From positions 21,292,083 to 21,356,082 of the forward strand of contig CM060329.1 of NCBI GenBank assembly GCA_030674155.1: a stretch of 64,000 bases of DNA. The letters are read 5' to 3'. Shown here one piece after another: positions 10,120-22,759 of this stretch. The number at the start of each line of letters is the position of its first letter. Position 1 is the stretch's first letter. The translations under genes and the position numbers were made by a program. This DNA is from Stramonita haemastoma (lineage: Eukaryota; Mollusca; Gastropoda; Neogastropoda; Muricidae). Under the pieces are notes generated by a model. The model did not search any database, was not told where the DNA came from, and was given only the letters and a program-made list of their open reading frames with translations.

Positions 10120-10278
10120 ACATGGGGTGTGTGTTGTGTGTGTGTGTGGTGTGTGTGTGCGTACGTACGTACGTGCGTGCGCGCCCGCGCGTATGTGTGT
10201 GTGTGTATGTGCGCGTGCGCGCGCGTGCGTGCGCACGTGCGCCCGTGCGTGCGTGTATGTGTGTGTGCACGCGCGCGC

Positions 10279-10313
<35 letters not shown>

Positions 10314-10318
10314 CGCAG
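10120..10318. repeat. (GT)n/(GC)n alternating purine-pyrimidine tract
   Basis: About 200 bp of GTGT, GTAC and GTGCGC steps, with long strictly alternating purine-pyrimidine stretches, which favours Z-DNA. Confidence 0.9.
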
Positions 10319-10738
10319 CGTTTGTGCAAAGTCTGCTATTACGGGCTAAAATTACCATAGGTAAAAACAAAGTGACATTAGAACCAAAAAAAACGCTAAC
10401 TTCTAACCTAAAGCAAAATAGGCACCTGGACTTTGAAGCAAACATTCACAGATTTTGAACATTGTTTAAAAAAAAATTAAGTCACTGAAAACATCTTCTA
10501 AAAAGCAATCTGGACTATCGGTCCAAAACGGTCTAAGGGTTGGGCATTCGATAATCAAATGAAGACTTGGCAGTTTTTCACTGGAACGGCATGGATGGAA
10601 CGAACGCCTGATACAAATTAAAGTTTTGTTTTCAACGCTTTTAGCTTTCATCGATAAAGAAGTGAAATAATTTGTCTGCCCTTTGCCATGCCGTAAACTT
10701 TTTTACCTGACCTTTAGGCGGGGAAAACAGTGTATAAA

Positions 10739-10739
<1 letters not shown>

Positions 10740-10816
<77 letters not shown>

Positions 10817-10904
10817 GTCAAGTCAGGTCAGGTCAGGTCAGGTCAAGTCAAAATTTTATTTCTAGATGGTACATTGAGTAAGCAATAAATTTGCTTTTCA
10901 TGTG

Positions 10905-10985
<81 letters not shown>
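10740..10985. repeat. Two (GT)n tracts flanking a family D 3' end
   Basis: GT repeats fill 10740-10814 and 10904-10984. Between them the plus strand carries a TCAGG/TCAAG pentamer run and then TTTATTTCTAGATGGTACAT, the reverse of the 3' end of repeat family D. Confidence 0.85.
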
Positions 10986-10986
<1 letters not shown>

Positions 10987-11164
10987 CGCATCTGATAAGC
11001 TTCATTTGAAGTCTGAATGCCAAAAACATCGAGATCGCTGGTCATGTTCCCATAATGGCAAGACCGTTAGATCCCTGTCTATTCTCTTAAAAACGTCAAC
11101 TCATAAACTAAATCGACTACGACACGTACAGTTTCACGCCTTTATTTGTATGTTTTGTTCTGTT

Positions 11165-11219
11165 AAGATTATCTCAAACTAAATACACACACACACCACA
11201 CACAGAGAGAGGAGAGAGA

Positions 11220-11308
<89 letters not shown>
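11165..11308. repeat. (CA)n-(GA)n microsatellite
   Basis: A short CA block followed by about 110 bp of GA. Confidence 0.93.
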
Positions 11309-11309
<1 letters not shown>

Positions 11310-11464
11310 CAGATTTTTTTAAAACCCAGTTTCAAAGTTTGTTTTAGGAAACGGCTCATCCCTGTATCAAGAAGAGGTAACAGAGAAAAATGTAGCCTAG
11401 ACTAGTGGAGGAAGTTATGTACCTTGCATCGTTCTCAAAGACAAGAGTGAGTGAACGACTCAGG

Positions 11465-11467
<3 letters not shown>

Positions 11468-11528
<61 letters not shown>

Positions 11529-11597
11529 TGTGTGTGTGGTTGCTGTGTGTGTGTCTGTGTGTCTGTGTGTGTGTCTGTGTGTGTGTGTTGGTGTGTG

Positions 11598-11666
<69 letters not shown>

Positions 11667-11684
11667 TGTGTGTGTGTGTGTGTG

Positions 11685-11729
<45 letters not shown>

Positions 11730-11737
11730 TGTGTGTG

Positions 11738-11768
<31 letters not shown>

Positions 11769-11812
11769 GTGTGTGTGTGTGTGTGTTGTGTGTGTGGGGT
11801 GTGTGTGTGTGA
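11468..11812. repeat. (GT)n microsatellite, about 345 bp
   Basis: The longest GT tract in the window, with occasional TT, GG or TC interruptions. It ends directly at the pentameric tail of a family D element. Confidence 0.95.
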
Positions 11813-12060
11813 AATCAAATCAAATCAAATCAAATCAAATGTTTATTTCCAGATGGTACATTGAATAAGCAGCAATCTGCTTGTTTTCATCAAGCCACCT
11901 GTCTAAAGAAAAAAAACAACCAAAAAACAAAGCAGAAAAAACCCTAACAAACAAACAAAAAAAAGAGAAAAAACAAAAAGAAAAAAAACCCACAACATTT
12001 CACCAACATTAATTTACTAACATGATTTCAACAGCCTTAAAAAATAAAATATGCCTATAG
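11813..12060 (-). mobile_element. Interspersed repeat family D, minus orientation
   Basis: Plus-strand order is an AAATC pentamer tail, TTTATTTCCAGATGGTACAT, GAATAAGCAGC, CAAGCCACCTGTCTA, then CACCAACATTAAT and TGATTTCAACAGCC. The reverse is found at 30285-30545 and 47050-47345. A variable short tandem tail fits a non-LTR retrotransposon 3' end, but no coding part is visible. Confidence 0.65.
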
Positions 12061-13288
12061 ATAATACAAGCAACAACAATAACAACAAAAACAACCAAAA
12101 AAAAAACCCCACTCAAAAGTCACACACACACACACACACACATACATATACACATGGTTCATACGCTCATCCACACAGCATGTATGCACGTACATGCATG
12201 CACACATTTAAAGTTTTAAAAAATTGTATAGTGTCAAACAAACAGCTTATATCAGTTACAATGTCACCAATGCCATGATTTAAGACTTAAAGAAAAGAAT
12301 CCATGAAAAGTCAATAAGAAATTTATGTCAGATTACAATATCTCCATACTTCAGTTCATACTTTATATATTAGAAGGAAGAAAAAGAAAAAACACTAAAT
12401 GCAACAATACCATATGATAATAATACCAATCACCACTGAGAGGAAATAACATATACACTAACAAACATACAAATAAACAAACAAATACAAATAAACAAAC
12501 AAAAACAAAAAACCAAACAAAGTAAGCAAAAACATAAACGGGGAGGGGGGGGGGGGCTGGAACAGATGGGGAGGGGGTATCAAGGAGGAAGGGGGAAAAC
12601 ACAAACAGCAAACAGAAGAATTATAGTAATGATTTATGATTATATTGATGAATAAAAATCCCTAAACAAACAAACAAAAAACACAAACAAAAAAAACAAA
12701 ACAAAAAAAGAGAAAAAAAAGAAAGGCCTTAACCATAACAAAGTAATATAAATGTAATAGTGCTAATAGTCCCATTAATAAAAGTAATCAAATAAATTTG
12801 AAAACCATTTATACTGAAACTATTGAACTGGGTAAGAAAAAATGCATGAAAAAATGTCTCCAATCTAGTCATCAGATCAGTGGTTTGGTTTTCTCCTTTT
12901 GAATCTGCAGAATGTACATCACTTATATCCTATCCTGTTCATTTTTTTTAAAATAAAAAACCCAACCTTTCTCCTCCTTTTCTCCCTTCCACATACATAT
13001 ATACCAAGCAAATTGTAGATTTTTCAGTCACAATAAACCACACGTGAAAGATTTTTAGGATGAGCAGAGAGTACCAATGGTTGATTGGATTCACGTTTAG
13101 TTCTTAATCATTTTTGCAAAAGCCCATTAAGTGATTTTTCAACTGATTTTTTAACTGATTTTTATTTTTGGTACATTTTAAACGTTTTGGTAGCTTGTTC
13201 CATAAATCAATACCTGAATATAAGAAGCTTGTTTTGTAAAGATTGTCTCTGGGTCTGGGAAATGTTAGTTGATGGTTATGCCTGTGCT

Positions 13289-13367
<79 letters not shown>

Positions 13368-14670
13368 GGTCATTCCCAGGATTGTTCAGGGTTAATTTGG
13401 TAATTTTCTCTGCCAGCTAAATCGATTACAGATATATTTTCATCAATACAAAAATTTGTGACTTTCATCCAGGTTAAGACCTACGCATTACTACACAGAG
13501 CAAAGGACAAACAAGCTGTAGCAAATTTATTTGGCTGATTTTCATTTTTCAGATATACCACTTCAAACAGCATACTGCCAGTAAGGGTGTGTGTAAGGAG
13601 AGCTTGAATGTACTCGTACATACTTATCTTGTGCATGCAGATTTCTCTCTGGCAGGATTTGGAATACACATCTGTGTCAGGGTTTTTTTTGCGTATATTT
13701 GAACTGAATACTTTTGAGTGTAAGGGAAGAGAGTGAGACAGATAAAAAGTGAGAGGGGAGAGAGAAACAAGTACAGATAAAAGGTATATACATATGCATC
13801 TGAAATCTTGTGCACATACTCTACACTTGTAACAACCATTCATTCATGAATACAACTCTGAACAAAGACCTTAAGTTTTATTTTGTTCATATGATTTTTT
13901 ACACTTCTGTAATATTCATCATGCTTTGTCAACATATTTTGAAGTCCAATCCAATCAAATCTTGTTTATAGCCCTGCCAACCAGAGTCTATATCAGGGCT
14001 GTCACCTCATAAAATTGCACACATCAATAAAACTAACTATATCAGATCAATCTATCTAGGTATCACATCAGATATATGAAGGGTATTAATGGTCAAAATT
14101 CAAATACCAGGAGGTTTGGAGGCACAGTGTTTAATGCTTGTCCCTGTACAATGGTTCTGAAATTTCCTTTTCAAATTATTTCAGCTGCGAGCCGGCTACC
14201 CAACCCTAACTCCAGCTTTTTTGGCTGAAGGGGGAGGTAGGCTTTTCCCAATGCTCTGACCAGCAATGGCACAGTGACAGACCCACCGACTTAAAAAATT
14301 CTCACATTATTTGACATCACAAACCACGAGGAGTGATCCATTCAAATATGTTCTTAAACACTGAAGAAGATACAAATTCCAGCCCCGTTATCTTTACAGC
14401 TAGAAAAACAGATTTCTTGAAGGAAGTGTAAATCAGCTTGAATGTTTTAACAAAAAGGGAATTGTTTAAACTTTTTTTTTCCATAAGGAAAGAATGTCAG
14501 TTGGGTAGCCAAGTGCCTGTGGTGTGTGCTCACCACTTAATAGCTTTACTTGGAAATGTATAAACTTATCAGTATTGTACAGGGCAATTATGAAATACAG
14601 AGAAAATGGAAACAGCAGAAACATTTTTGCTGAGCCTCCAAATGCACATGCAACATGTTCTCTACTCATT
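12061..14670. other. AT-rich, gene-poor DNA
   Basis: A-rich low-complexity sequence with CAAA/AAAC runs to about 12720 and a (GT)n tract at 13290-13362. No exon with credible splice sites was found. Confidence 0.5.
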
Positions 14671-14679
14671 CTAATTCAT

Positions 14680-15335
14680 ATGATATAATACACATAAAAC
14701 TCATAATAAAATAATGCACATCAAACTCTCATAAAATAGAATACACATCAAACTCCCAAAATAAAATAATGCATGTCAAACTCTCATATAATAAAGTAAT
14801 GCATGTCAAACTCATAATAAAATAATGCACATCAAACTCTCAAAATAAAATAATGCACATCAAACTCTCAAAATAAAATAATGCACATCAAATTTTCATA
14901 AAATAATTCACATCTAACTTAAAATAAAATAATGCACATCAAACTCTCAAAATAAAATAATGCACATCAAACTCTCAAAATAAAATAATGCACATCACAC
15001 TCTCAAAATAAAATAATGCACATCACACTCTCAAAATAAAATAATGCACATCAAACTCTCAAAATAAAATAATGCACATCACACTCTCAAAATAAATAAT
15101 GCACATCACACTCTCAAAATAAAATAATGCACATCAAACTCTCAAAATATAATAATGCACATCAAACTCTCAAATAAATAACGCACATCAAATTTTCATT
15201 AAAAAAATTCACAACTCTAAATAATGCACATCAAACTCTCAAAATAAAATAAAGCACAAAAAACTCTCAAAATAAAATAAAGCACATCAAACTCTCAAAC
15301 AAGATAATGCACATCAAACTCAAACTCTCATTCTG
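14680..15335. repeat. Minisatellite, unit about 27 bp (AATAAAATAATGCACATCAA)
   Basis: More than twenty imperfect copies of AATAAAATAATGCACATCAA followed by ACTCTCA. Some units carry single-base indels or CACACT variants. Confidence 0.92.
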
Positions 15336-15774
15336 ACCTTGGAATAACACAAAAGAGGGGGAGGGGGAAGCAAACAAAATGGAGGATACTGACTGCATAA
15401 CTTAAAAAAGAAATCCATACCAGATACCATGCAAAACCAATGTCTATGAATGTCACAAAAAGAGGACAGGCCAAAGACGAGATTCAAGCCATGTCCTTCA
15501 GGTTGTTAGGATCCAGAAATACAGGCAACAAGCTACACACAGACACTACCCATCTGAAGCCAAAAGGCAAACATTTTCTTGGAACTGTTACAAGCAACTA
15601 AAATTAAACCAAAAATTTTTTTCAGCTGCAAAATGTAAAGTCTAACATAAATAAAGGAAACATGTGCCCCTAACAAAATAAAAAAAGCACTTAACATGAA
15701 AACCCAGAAGAATCAGGTAAATTCATTTCAGAAAGGGCAATGCTATGGGTAAAAAATTTTGATCACATTTTATT

Positions 15775-15995
15775 GGGTCACACTTAGCAGACTTTGGCCG
15801 AGACTATAAACTGAGGTCCCACGCACAAACACACGCAGAACATCTTGCGCACATGTTAAAGCCCGTTCCGCTATCTGGAAGAGTGGGCCATTGTGCACCA
15901 GTGGGAATGGATGACAACGTTTACAAAACTGCATACACATGGGGACTAGATTAAAAAAAAGCACATAAGTGCTTATTCCATTATCCTCGGAAAAA
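15775..15995 (+). mobile_element. SINE family B, 5'-truncated
   Basis: Blocks GAGACTATAAACTGAGG, AGAACATCTTGCGCACATG, GGGCCATTGTGCACCAGTGG and GCTTATTCCATTATCCTCG are in family order. It lies just before the first unit of the 16.2-19.9 kb tandem duplication. Confidence 0.82.
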
Positions 15996-16669
15996 AAAAA
16001 ATTTAATTTTGCTTGCTGTTTATGCAAAAGAATGCATCAAGTCAAGTCAAGCAACCTAATGGTGGAAGAGAAATTTATCACACAACAAAGGCATGTCCCT
16101 TACAGCTGGGGAATAGATCAGCCCAAGATGGGTAAATAAACCAAGCCATAAAGTCGTACGACAAAAATGTCAGGCTAGGTTGGAATAACAACCAACAGGT
16201 ATAGTGCGTAATACAGTAGCTGACAATACCTAAACTCTACCATCTACAATAAAAAAGAAAAAGAGGCATCAGTAGTAAACTGCTTCCCTTTGCACTCAGT
16301 ACTTCAAATTAAGTGCAACAAAAAAATAAAGCAAAAATAAATGGAACATCAGCTTTTGGTAATAAAGTGGGGTTTGGGGTGTTTTTTTTAAAAGGCAAAA
16401 TGTTTCAATACAAAATGTCTAAAAATATGTGATCGGCAAGAGCAGAAAAGTAAAAAGAACAAACAAAAAAAAGGCAGCGCTTAAAATACAAGACTAGCTG
16501 TTCACTTGTTGTTTTTTTTCTAAAATGCATGTTTCACCTCTACTTGAACAAGTGATCTTGAGCAAAACAAAAAACTAACCAAAAATTAAGCAGAACTTAA
16601 AAACCCGTTACTACAGCCAAGAGTCATACATTTGCTTCTAAACAGTTTATTACAAACCACTAAAAAAAT

Positions 16670-16773
16670 TCACATACACACACACACACTCACTCTCCAC
16701 AAGCACAACACACACAACACACACAACACACAGACACGCACACAACACACACACACACACCGCACAACAACAC

Positions 16774-16817
<44 letters not shown>

Positions 16818-16831
16818 CACACACACACGCG

Positions 16832-16885
<54 letters not shown>

Positions 16886-16932
16886 CACACACACACGCGC
16901 ACGCACACACACACACACACACACGCACACAA
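16670..16932. repeat. (CA)n microsatellite with CG interruptions
   Basis: About 260 bp. The homologous tract in duplication unit 2 (18607-18666) is only about 60 bp, so the tract changed length after duplication. Confidence 0.93.
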
Positions 16933-17837
16933 CAATTTCTATACAACCAAGTTTTCATTAAAAAAGAAATCAATAAATAAAAACAAACCAAGGTTTCATG
17001 ACAGCATAAAAAAAGCAAGAACAAAGTCGGACCAAATCAAACCCACAACCTGCACTACACTGTATTCTCACTGTGCTCTGTTAAAATACATCGCAACATT
17101 TGCATACTGGAATTTTATAAAACATTTGACATGAAGTTGCAGAAAAGCACAAATGGTCATAAAATATATAGTACAGAGGCTGGACAAATGCAAAAAAGAA
17201 ATTCAGCAATGAGTATCGATCAATATAAAATATTTGCAGTCTTGTTAATACTACCAGATTTTTTTGTGGGGCTTCCCTATTTCTTAAGTCTTTTTTTCTA
17301 ATCTTTTTGTCATATTGAACAAAAGAAAAAAATTTTAAATGGCTGTGGTCAAGTACACTTGTGCTAGCAATGGGAATCAAGTACTAGGAGAGATGCAGAT
17401 GAAGCAGTCTATCAATGGACTGGGAGAGCTATGACCTGAGTAATGAAGGTGTCCCTGACCTATCGCAAAGTATGGTCAAGCAGGAAATGAGATAACCTGA
17501 CAACTGAAACTATTTACACATTTTAGAATGAAAAGCAAAAAAGGTTTTCACATACCAGGTTTTGCGAAATAACCAAAAGGGAAAATATCTTTTCTAAAAA
17601 AAAGTTGCTGGTCGGGATGAAAAAAACATTTTCAAAAATTAATTTTTTTTTTTTTCTCTTCATTTGACATTCCAACACTTCTTCCACCTTTTCCAACATT
17701 ATGGGGATTTTTTGTTACAGTCAATAATGAATACAGCTACAGAGCCAGCAGCTCAAAAGATTTCTTTAAACATCACACACATACATGTTAAAATTCATCC
17801 TATTTCAGAAACTGCCTCTTTCACATAGCATCCTTTG

Positions 17838-17838
<1 letters not shown>

Positions 17839-17897
<59 letters not shown>

Positions 17898-18125
17898 TAA
17901 GTAATTATCCCAAAAGTCCTTCGGATCAGACTATAAACCGAGGCCCCGTGTGCAACGCACACAGAACATCTTGCGCACACAAAAAAACCCTGTTCCGCTT
18001 TTCGGAAGAGAAGGCCATTGTGTACCAGTGGGAACAAATGACAAGATTTACAAAAACTGCATACACACAGGGACTGGATGCAAAAAAGCACACGAGTGCT
18101 TATTCCATTATCCTTGATATAACAG
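17839..18125 (+). mobile_element. (CA)n tract followed by SINE family B, 5'-truncated
   Basis: CA repeat at 17839-17896, then AAGTCCTTCGGATCAGACTA through TTATTCCATTATCCTTGATA at 17906-18125. Confidence 0.82.
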
Positions 18126-18145
18126 AATAAATAAATAAATAAAAT

Positions 18146-18367
18146 CTACCATCCATGATGAAAAGAAAAAAAGGCATCAATACACTGCTTCACTTCGTAC
18201 ACAGTACTTCAAACCGAGTGCAACAACAACAACAAAATCTAGAATAAATAGAACATCAGTTTTTGATAATAAAAGTTTGTTTTGGTTTTGGTTTTGGTTT
18301 TTTTTTTTTAAAGGCAAAATGTTTCAATATAAAATGTCCAAAAATATGTGAAATGCAAGAACAGAAC

Positions 18368-18407
<40 letters not shown>

Positions 18408-18631
18408 ACAGTAACAAGACCAGCTGTTCACTAGTGTTCTTTTTTTGCAAAAATGCGTGTTTCACCTCTACTTGAAACAAGTGATCTAAAGCAAAACAAA
18501 AACAAAAAAACCCCACCAAAAACACAAAATTTTAAATCCCATTACTACAGGCAAGAGTCATACATTTGCTTTTAAAACAATCTATAACAAACCATTTTTT
18601 AAAAATTCACACACACACACACGCACACAAG

Positions 18632-18668
<37 letters not shown>

Positions 18669-19599
18669 AACAATTCTTGTTCTATACAACCAAGTTTTCA
18701 TCTAAAAAAACAAACAAAAAACCCCAAGGTTTCCTGACAGCATAAAACTAAAAGAACAAAGTCTGACCAAAACAAAACCACAACCCGCACTACACTGTAT
18801 TCTCACTGTGCTCTTAAAATATATTGCAACAATTGCATACTGGAATTTTATAAAACATTTGACATGAAGTTGCAGAAAAGAACATACAAAACATATACCA
18901 TACAAAAGCTGGACAAATGCAAAAAATCAGACAAGAAATACAGCAATAAGCACAGTTCAATATAAAATCTGCAGTCTTAATAATACCAAATTTTGTGGGA
19001 GGGGGGCTTCTCAATTATTTCTTGTCTTTGTTTTTCTAATATTTTTTCATAATAAAAAAAAAATCCAAAAAAAAAAAATAGCTATGGTCAAGTACGTTTG
19101 TGCTAACAATGGGAATAAAAAAAAAAGTACTAGTTGAGATGCAGATGAAGCAGTCTCTCAATGGACTGGGAGAGCTATGACCTGGGTAATGGACATGTCC
19201 CTGACCTATAGCAAAGTATTGTCAAGCAGGAAATAATAACCCGACATAACTGAAACTGTATACACACATTAGAATGAAAATCAAAAAAAAAATTCACATA
19301 CCAGATTTTGCGAAATTACAAAAGGGAATATATCTTTTCTATAAAAAATAATTGCTGGTTGAGATGAAAAAACATTTTTAAAAATTAAAATTCTGCAATT
19401 TTTTTCTTTGTTGTGTCATTCCAATATTTCATCCACCTTTCTCAACATTGTGGGGATTTTTTGTTACGGTCAATAATGAACACAGCTACAGAGCCAGCAG
19501 CTCAGAAGATTTCTTTAAACATCACACACATACATGTTAAAATTCATCCTATTTCAGAAACTGCCTCTTTCACATAACATCCCCTAAAAAAAAAATTTT

Positions 19600-19650
<51 letters not shown>

Positions 19651-19880
19651 TAACTAATTCTCCACAAAAGTCCTTTGGTTGAGACTATAAACCAAGGTCC
19701 TGTGTGCAAATGCACACAGAACATCTTGCACACAAAACCCGTTCTGCTTTTCAGAAGAGTAGGCCATTGTGTGCAGGAGGGAGCGTATAACAAAATTTAC
19801 AAAACAGCATACACACAGGGACTGAATGGAAAAAAGCACATAAGTGCTTATTCTACTATCTTCGAAATAAAAATAATAAT
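18146..19880. repeat. Tandem segmental duplication, unit 2
   Basis: Direct, diverged copy of 16236-18145. It contains a poly-A run at about 18371-18403, a (CA)n tract at 18607-18666, another at 19600-19648, and a terminal SINE B at 19657-19868. Confidence 0.85.
19657..19868 (+). mobile_element. SINE family B, 5'-truncated
   Basis: AAAGTCCTTTGGTTGAGACT through GTGCTTATTCTACTATCTTCG. Its position in unit 2 equals that of the 17906-18125 copy in unit 1, so it was duplicated with the segment. Confidence 0.82.
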
Positions 19881-20500
19881 AATCACACACACACACACTC
19901 AAACCCACACCCATTCCCACTGCCCTGTACATACTTGCTACCCCCTTCCTTTTAAACAATGCCCCTTTTCTGTGATGTATTCTTGCACACAGTACCTGAA
20001 CTCAAATTATTCAATTAGGTCTTCTTAAACCAGCCAACCCTACATTCTGTTTTGGAATAAACATTTTTCACCCTCTATATATCTATCTTTTTTTTATGAT
20101 GTCTAAAACCAAAACCTAACTTTTGGGGGATTTTGGCGTGTTTTTTTCAAAAAATGCTCCTGACCCAATTCACCCCTGAACCTGGTCAAAAATTGTGACT
20201 GCCTCTCCCCCCCCCCCCCCCCCAAATCCCCATCCTAAGTCACCTACCATCTTTCTTACCATCCTTATATTCCAGAAAATTCTTACGCGTTCCCATGCCC
20301 AATGCTTTGCATCCTATTCTCTAAAATTCTAGAACGCCTCCTTATACCAGCCCAAAAATCCTACCAGCCCAAAAAGAACAAATGTTCAGTCATGTCCAAA
20401 AATAAATTTAAACAATTTTTTAAAAATTTCAATCACAATTTAAAAAATAAATTCTAAAAAATAGTCCCTATGTCAACATTTTCAATTTTTCCGCCGAAAG
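19880..20500. other. Gene-free AT-rich interval
   Basis: Short CA runs, a C run near 20205-20222, and A/T-rich sequence. No exon or family repeat recognised. Confidence 0.45.
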
Positions 20501-20504
20501 AAAA

Positions 20505-20730
20505 AAATTTAGTCGCTGTGTCAGCCTGTACCATTTATCTGCCCGCCTTTTGTGTCCACATGAGGGGCCAGGGTTAGGGCTGAAGTTATGAGGTTAGTGT
20601 TAGTGTTAATAAAAACAGTTAATAGCAGGTATGGGTTGACCGTCTCCTGGTCGGTCTCAATGTTAGAACGCATGTGGACACAACAGCAGGCAGACAAATG
20701 GTATGTAGCTATAGACACAAGGCTACAGAT
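20505..20730. mobile_element. Inverted-repeat (MITE-like) element
   Basis: TACCATTTATCTGCC and TTTTGTGTCCACATG near 20528-20560 recur as the reverse complement, CATGTGGACACAACAG and GGCAGACAAATGGTA, near 20671-20704. Weaker pairing extends outward on both sides. The internal part is about 110 bp with no coding capacity. Confidence 0.6.
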
Positions 20731-21104
20731 CTCGTAACAGTCTGGCACTTTGAATCACAATCACTAATCCTATCAACAACGAAGACTGTGTATTCGATTT
20801 CGGTGTTTGCAATTTTTCCAGGTTTTCTGTTAAAGTGGTTCCTATTCTAAAACACGATTTAAATAAGTTGTTGCCATTTAAAAAAGGAGCCCAGAATAAA
20901 ACCCGCAGAAAATTATTAGCCAGGTATCTGGTTTCTATCTTCACTGCTCTTAAATGTACATTTGTACCCCTCCTGAACACCCCTTTCCCTTCCATGCTTC
21001 TCCTTTTAACCTGATCTCCTCCACACCTACTACCTTTTCTCACACACACATGCACACACACACATGCACACACACACACATGCACACACACACACACGCA
21101 CACG

Positions 21105-21390
21105 GGGCTTTGAATCTCGCTCAAAAGGATTTTTCCTCTAAAGTTAGCATCAGTACCGACACCACTCCCCCACCCCCTCCCCCAAAGTCCTTTGGATGAG
21201 ACTATAAACCAAGGTCCTGTGTGCGAAAGCATGCAGAGCATCTTGTGTACATGCTAAAACCTGTTCCACTTTTCGGAATAGTAAACCATTTTGTATCTAT
21301 GGGAATGGATGATAAATATACAAAACTCTATACAAACGGGGACTGGATGTAAAAAGGCACACAAGTGCTTATTCTACTATCCTTAAAATA
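21105..21390 (+). mobile_element. SINE family B, longer 5'-truncated copy
   Basis: Begins inside the region between head and body (AGTTAGCATCAGTACCGACA), then AAAGTCCTTTGGATGAGACT and AGTGCTTATTCTACTATCCT. The B box is absent. Confidence 0.8.
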
Positions 21391-22640
21391 GAAAAAAAAA
21401 ATTAAAAATAAACACACACATACACACACATGCGCATACAATCACTGAAAATATACAAAACATAAGTTTTGTAAATATGACCCTCCAGAAAAAAAAATTT
21501 AAGTGCCCTATTTCCATTTGTATTTTTGGAGGTATCTGACACTTTGCCACCCAATGACTGCATAGCATTCACTTATAAGTGGTATGACATTGATAAATTA
21601 TTTTCCAATAGCTGAACTTTCTTCTTAATTTAACACACACAAAAAAAACGTTGGTTATACATGCTCAAGGGGCCATATCATCACAAACATTTTCTTTATC
21701 ATTTTGTCCAATTCATTGGAAAAAAAATTAATGCAAAAGAATTACAGCCAGTCCTAAAAGCCATATTGGGACAAGAGTTATTTTAAGTGCTAATTATCGA
21801 AATTGGATTCCTTCAATGGCACAGATAAAAACTTTTCTTTAAAACTCTCAGAAGATGGCTGTCCGCTATAGCAGATCAGTGTAAAGCAACGGTTTTGGAC
21901 AGCTGTCCGCTATAGCAGATTTGCATGTTTGCAGATTTTTTCACATGGTGGCCACATAATACTATGACTAGCGCAGCTTAACATAGCTTTGTGAGCCTGT
22001 CCAAGGTCGAATGTAGAGCGTTGTTGGGTGATTCCGTGTGTTCCAAACTCTTTGTTTGCGGTTACAGAAAGTAGCTGACACGGAGTAGTGACATGGAGTA
22101 CAAAATTCAGAGTATTTTTCTTCATGCTAGTCAAAGCTTAAATATTGAAGTGAGAGCTTCAATCTTTTGATATGTACTAACCCAGCATGTTTTTCATAAG
22201 TTTTGAAAATTTCATTTTCTTACTATTGTGTTTTGTATTTTTTATGATTTTTTTTTATAACCATTACAAATGGGCCATCTGTGGGGAAAGCAAGGGAGAG
22301 AACTGGCCATCCCCAGAGTTACTAAAAAAAAAAAAAAAAAAAAGCATCAGAAATAATTGCCACTGTGTCCTACAAGCATGGGACAGGAGTATTTCATCCA
22401 ACAAAAATTCCATGGATTTCTTTTAAATGGGAAAACAAATCAAAAACAAGAAGAAAAAAAAAGAACAATGCCTTCATGATAAAAAACATAAGTCCTTTCC
22501 AATCCTAATTTCAATGAAAGTTATGCCAAGCATCCATTAGATCATTAAAAAATGAAAACAAAATTATTCTGATCAAAAAAAAATTTAACTTAAAAAAAGT
22601 CAATAGAAGTTATGTCAGAAAATGAGCATTTTCTTGCGAC
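21391..22640. other. AT-rich DNA without recognised gene
   Basis: Contains a 19-bp direct repeat GCTGTCCGCTATAGCAGAT (about 21855 and 21901). No supported exon. Confidence 0.45.
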
Positions 22641-22648
22641 TATTTTAT

Positions 22649-22650
<2 letters not shown>

Positions 22651-22742
<92 letters not shown>
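22651..22742. repeat. (AT)n microsatellite at the 3' end of an RTE LINE
   Basis: About 90 bp of AT. It directly follows the 3' end of the minus-strand RTE element, where such LINEs carry short tandem tails. Confidence 0.9.
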
Positions 22743-22745
<3 letters not shown>

Positions 22746-22759
22746 ATGAAACATTTACA

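Larger units (their letters stand above)
16236..18145. repeat. Tandem segmental duplication, unit 1
   Basis: Shares collinear blocks with 18146-19880: GAGGCATCA/AAGGCATCA, AAAGGCAAAATGTTTCAATA, GTGTTTCACCTCTACTTG-like, CTACACTGTATTCTCACTGT, CATTTGACATGAAGTTGCAG, GATGCAGATGAAGCAGTCT, GGACTGGGAGAGCTATGACC and ACAGCTACAGAGCCAGCAGC. It holds a (CA)n tract at 16670-16932 and ends in a SINE B at 17906-18125. No coding exon is seen. Confidence 0.85.

Noticed and set aside
11435..11868. Cys/Val and His/Thr frames
   Set aside because: Translations of a (GT)n/(CA)n tract. The same applies to similar frames throughout the window.
14680..15335. CRISPR-like repeat array
   Set aside because: Units of about 27 bp are contiguous with no unique spacers, in a eukaryotic sequence. 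It is a minisatellite.
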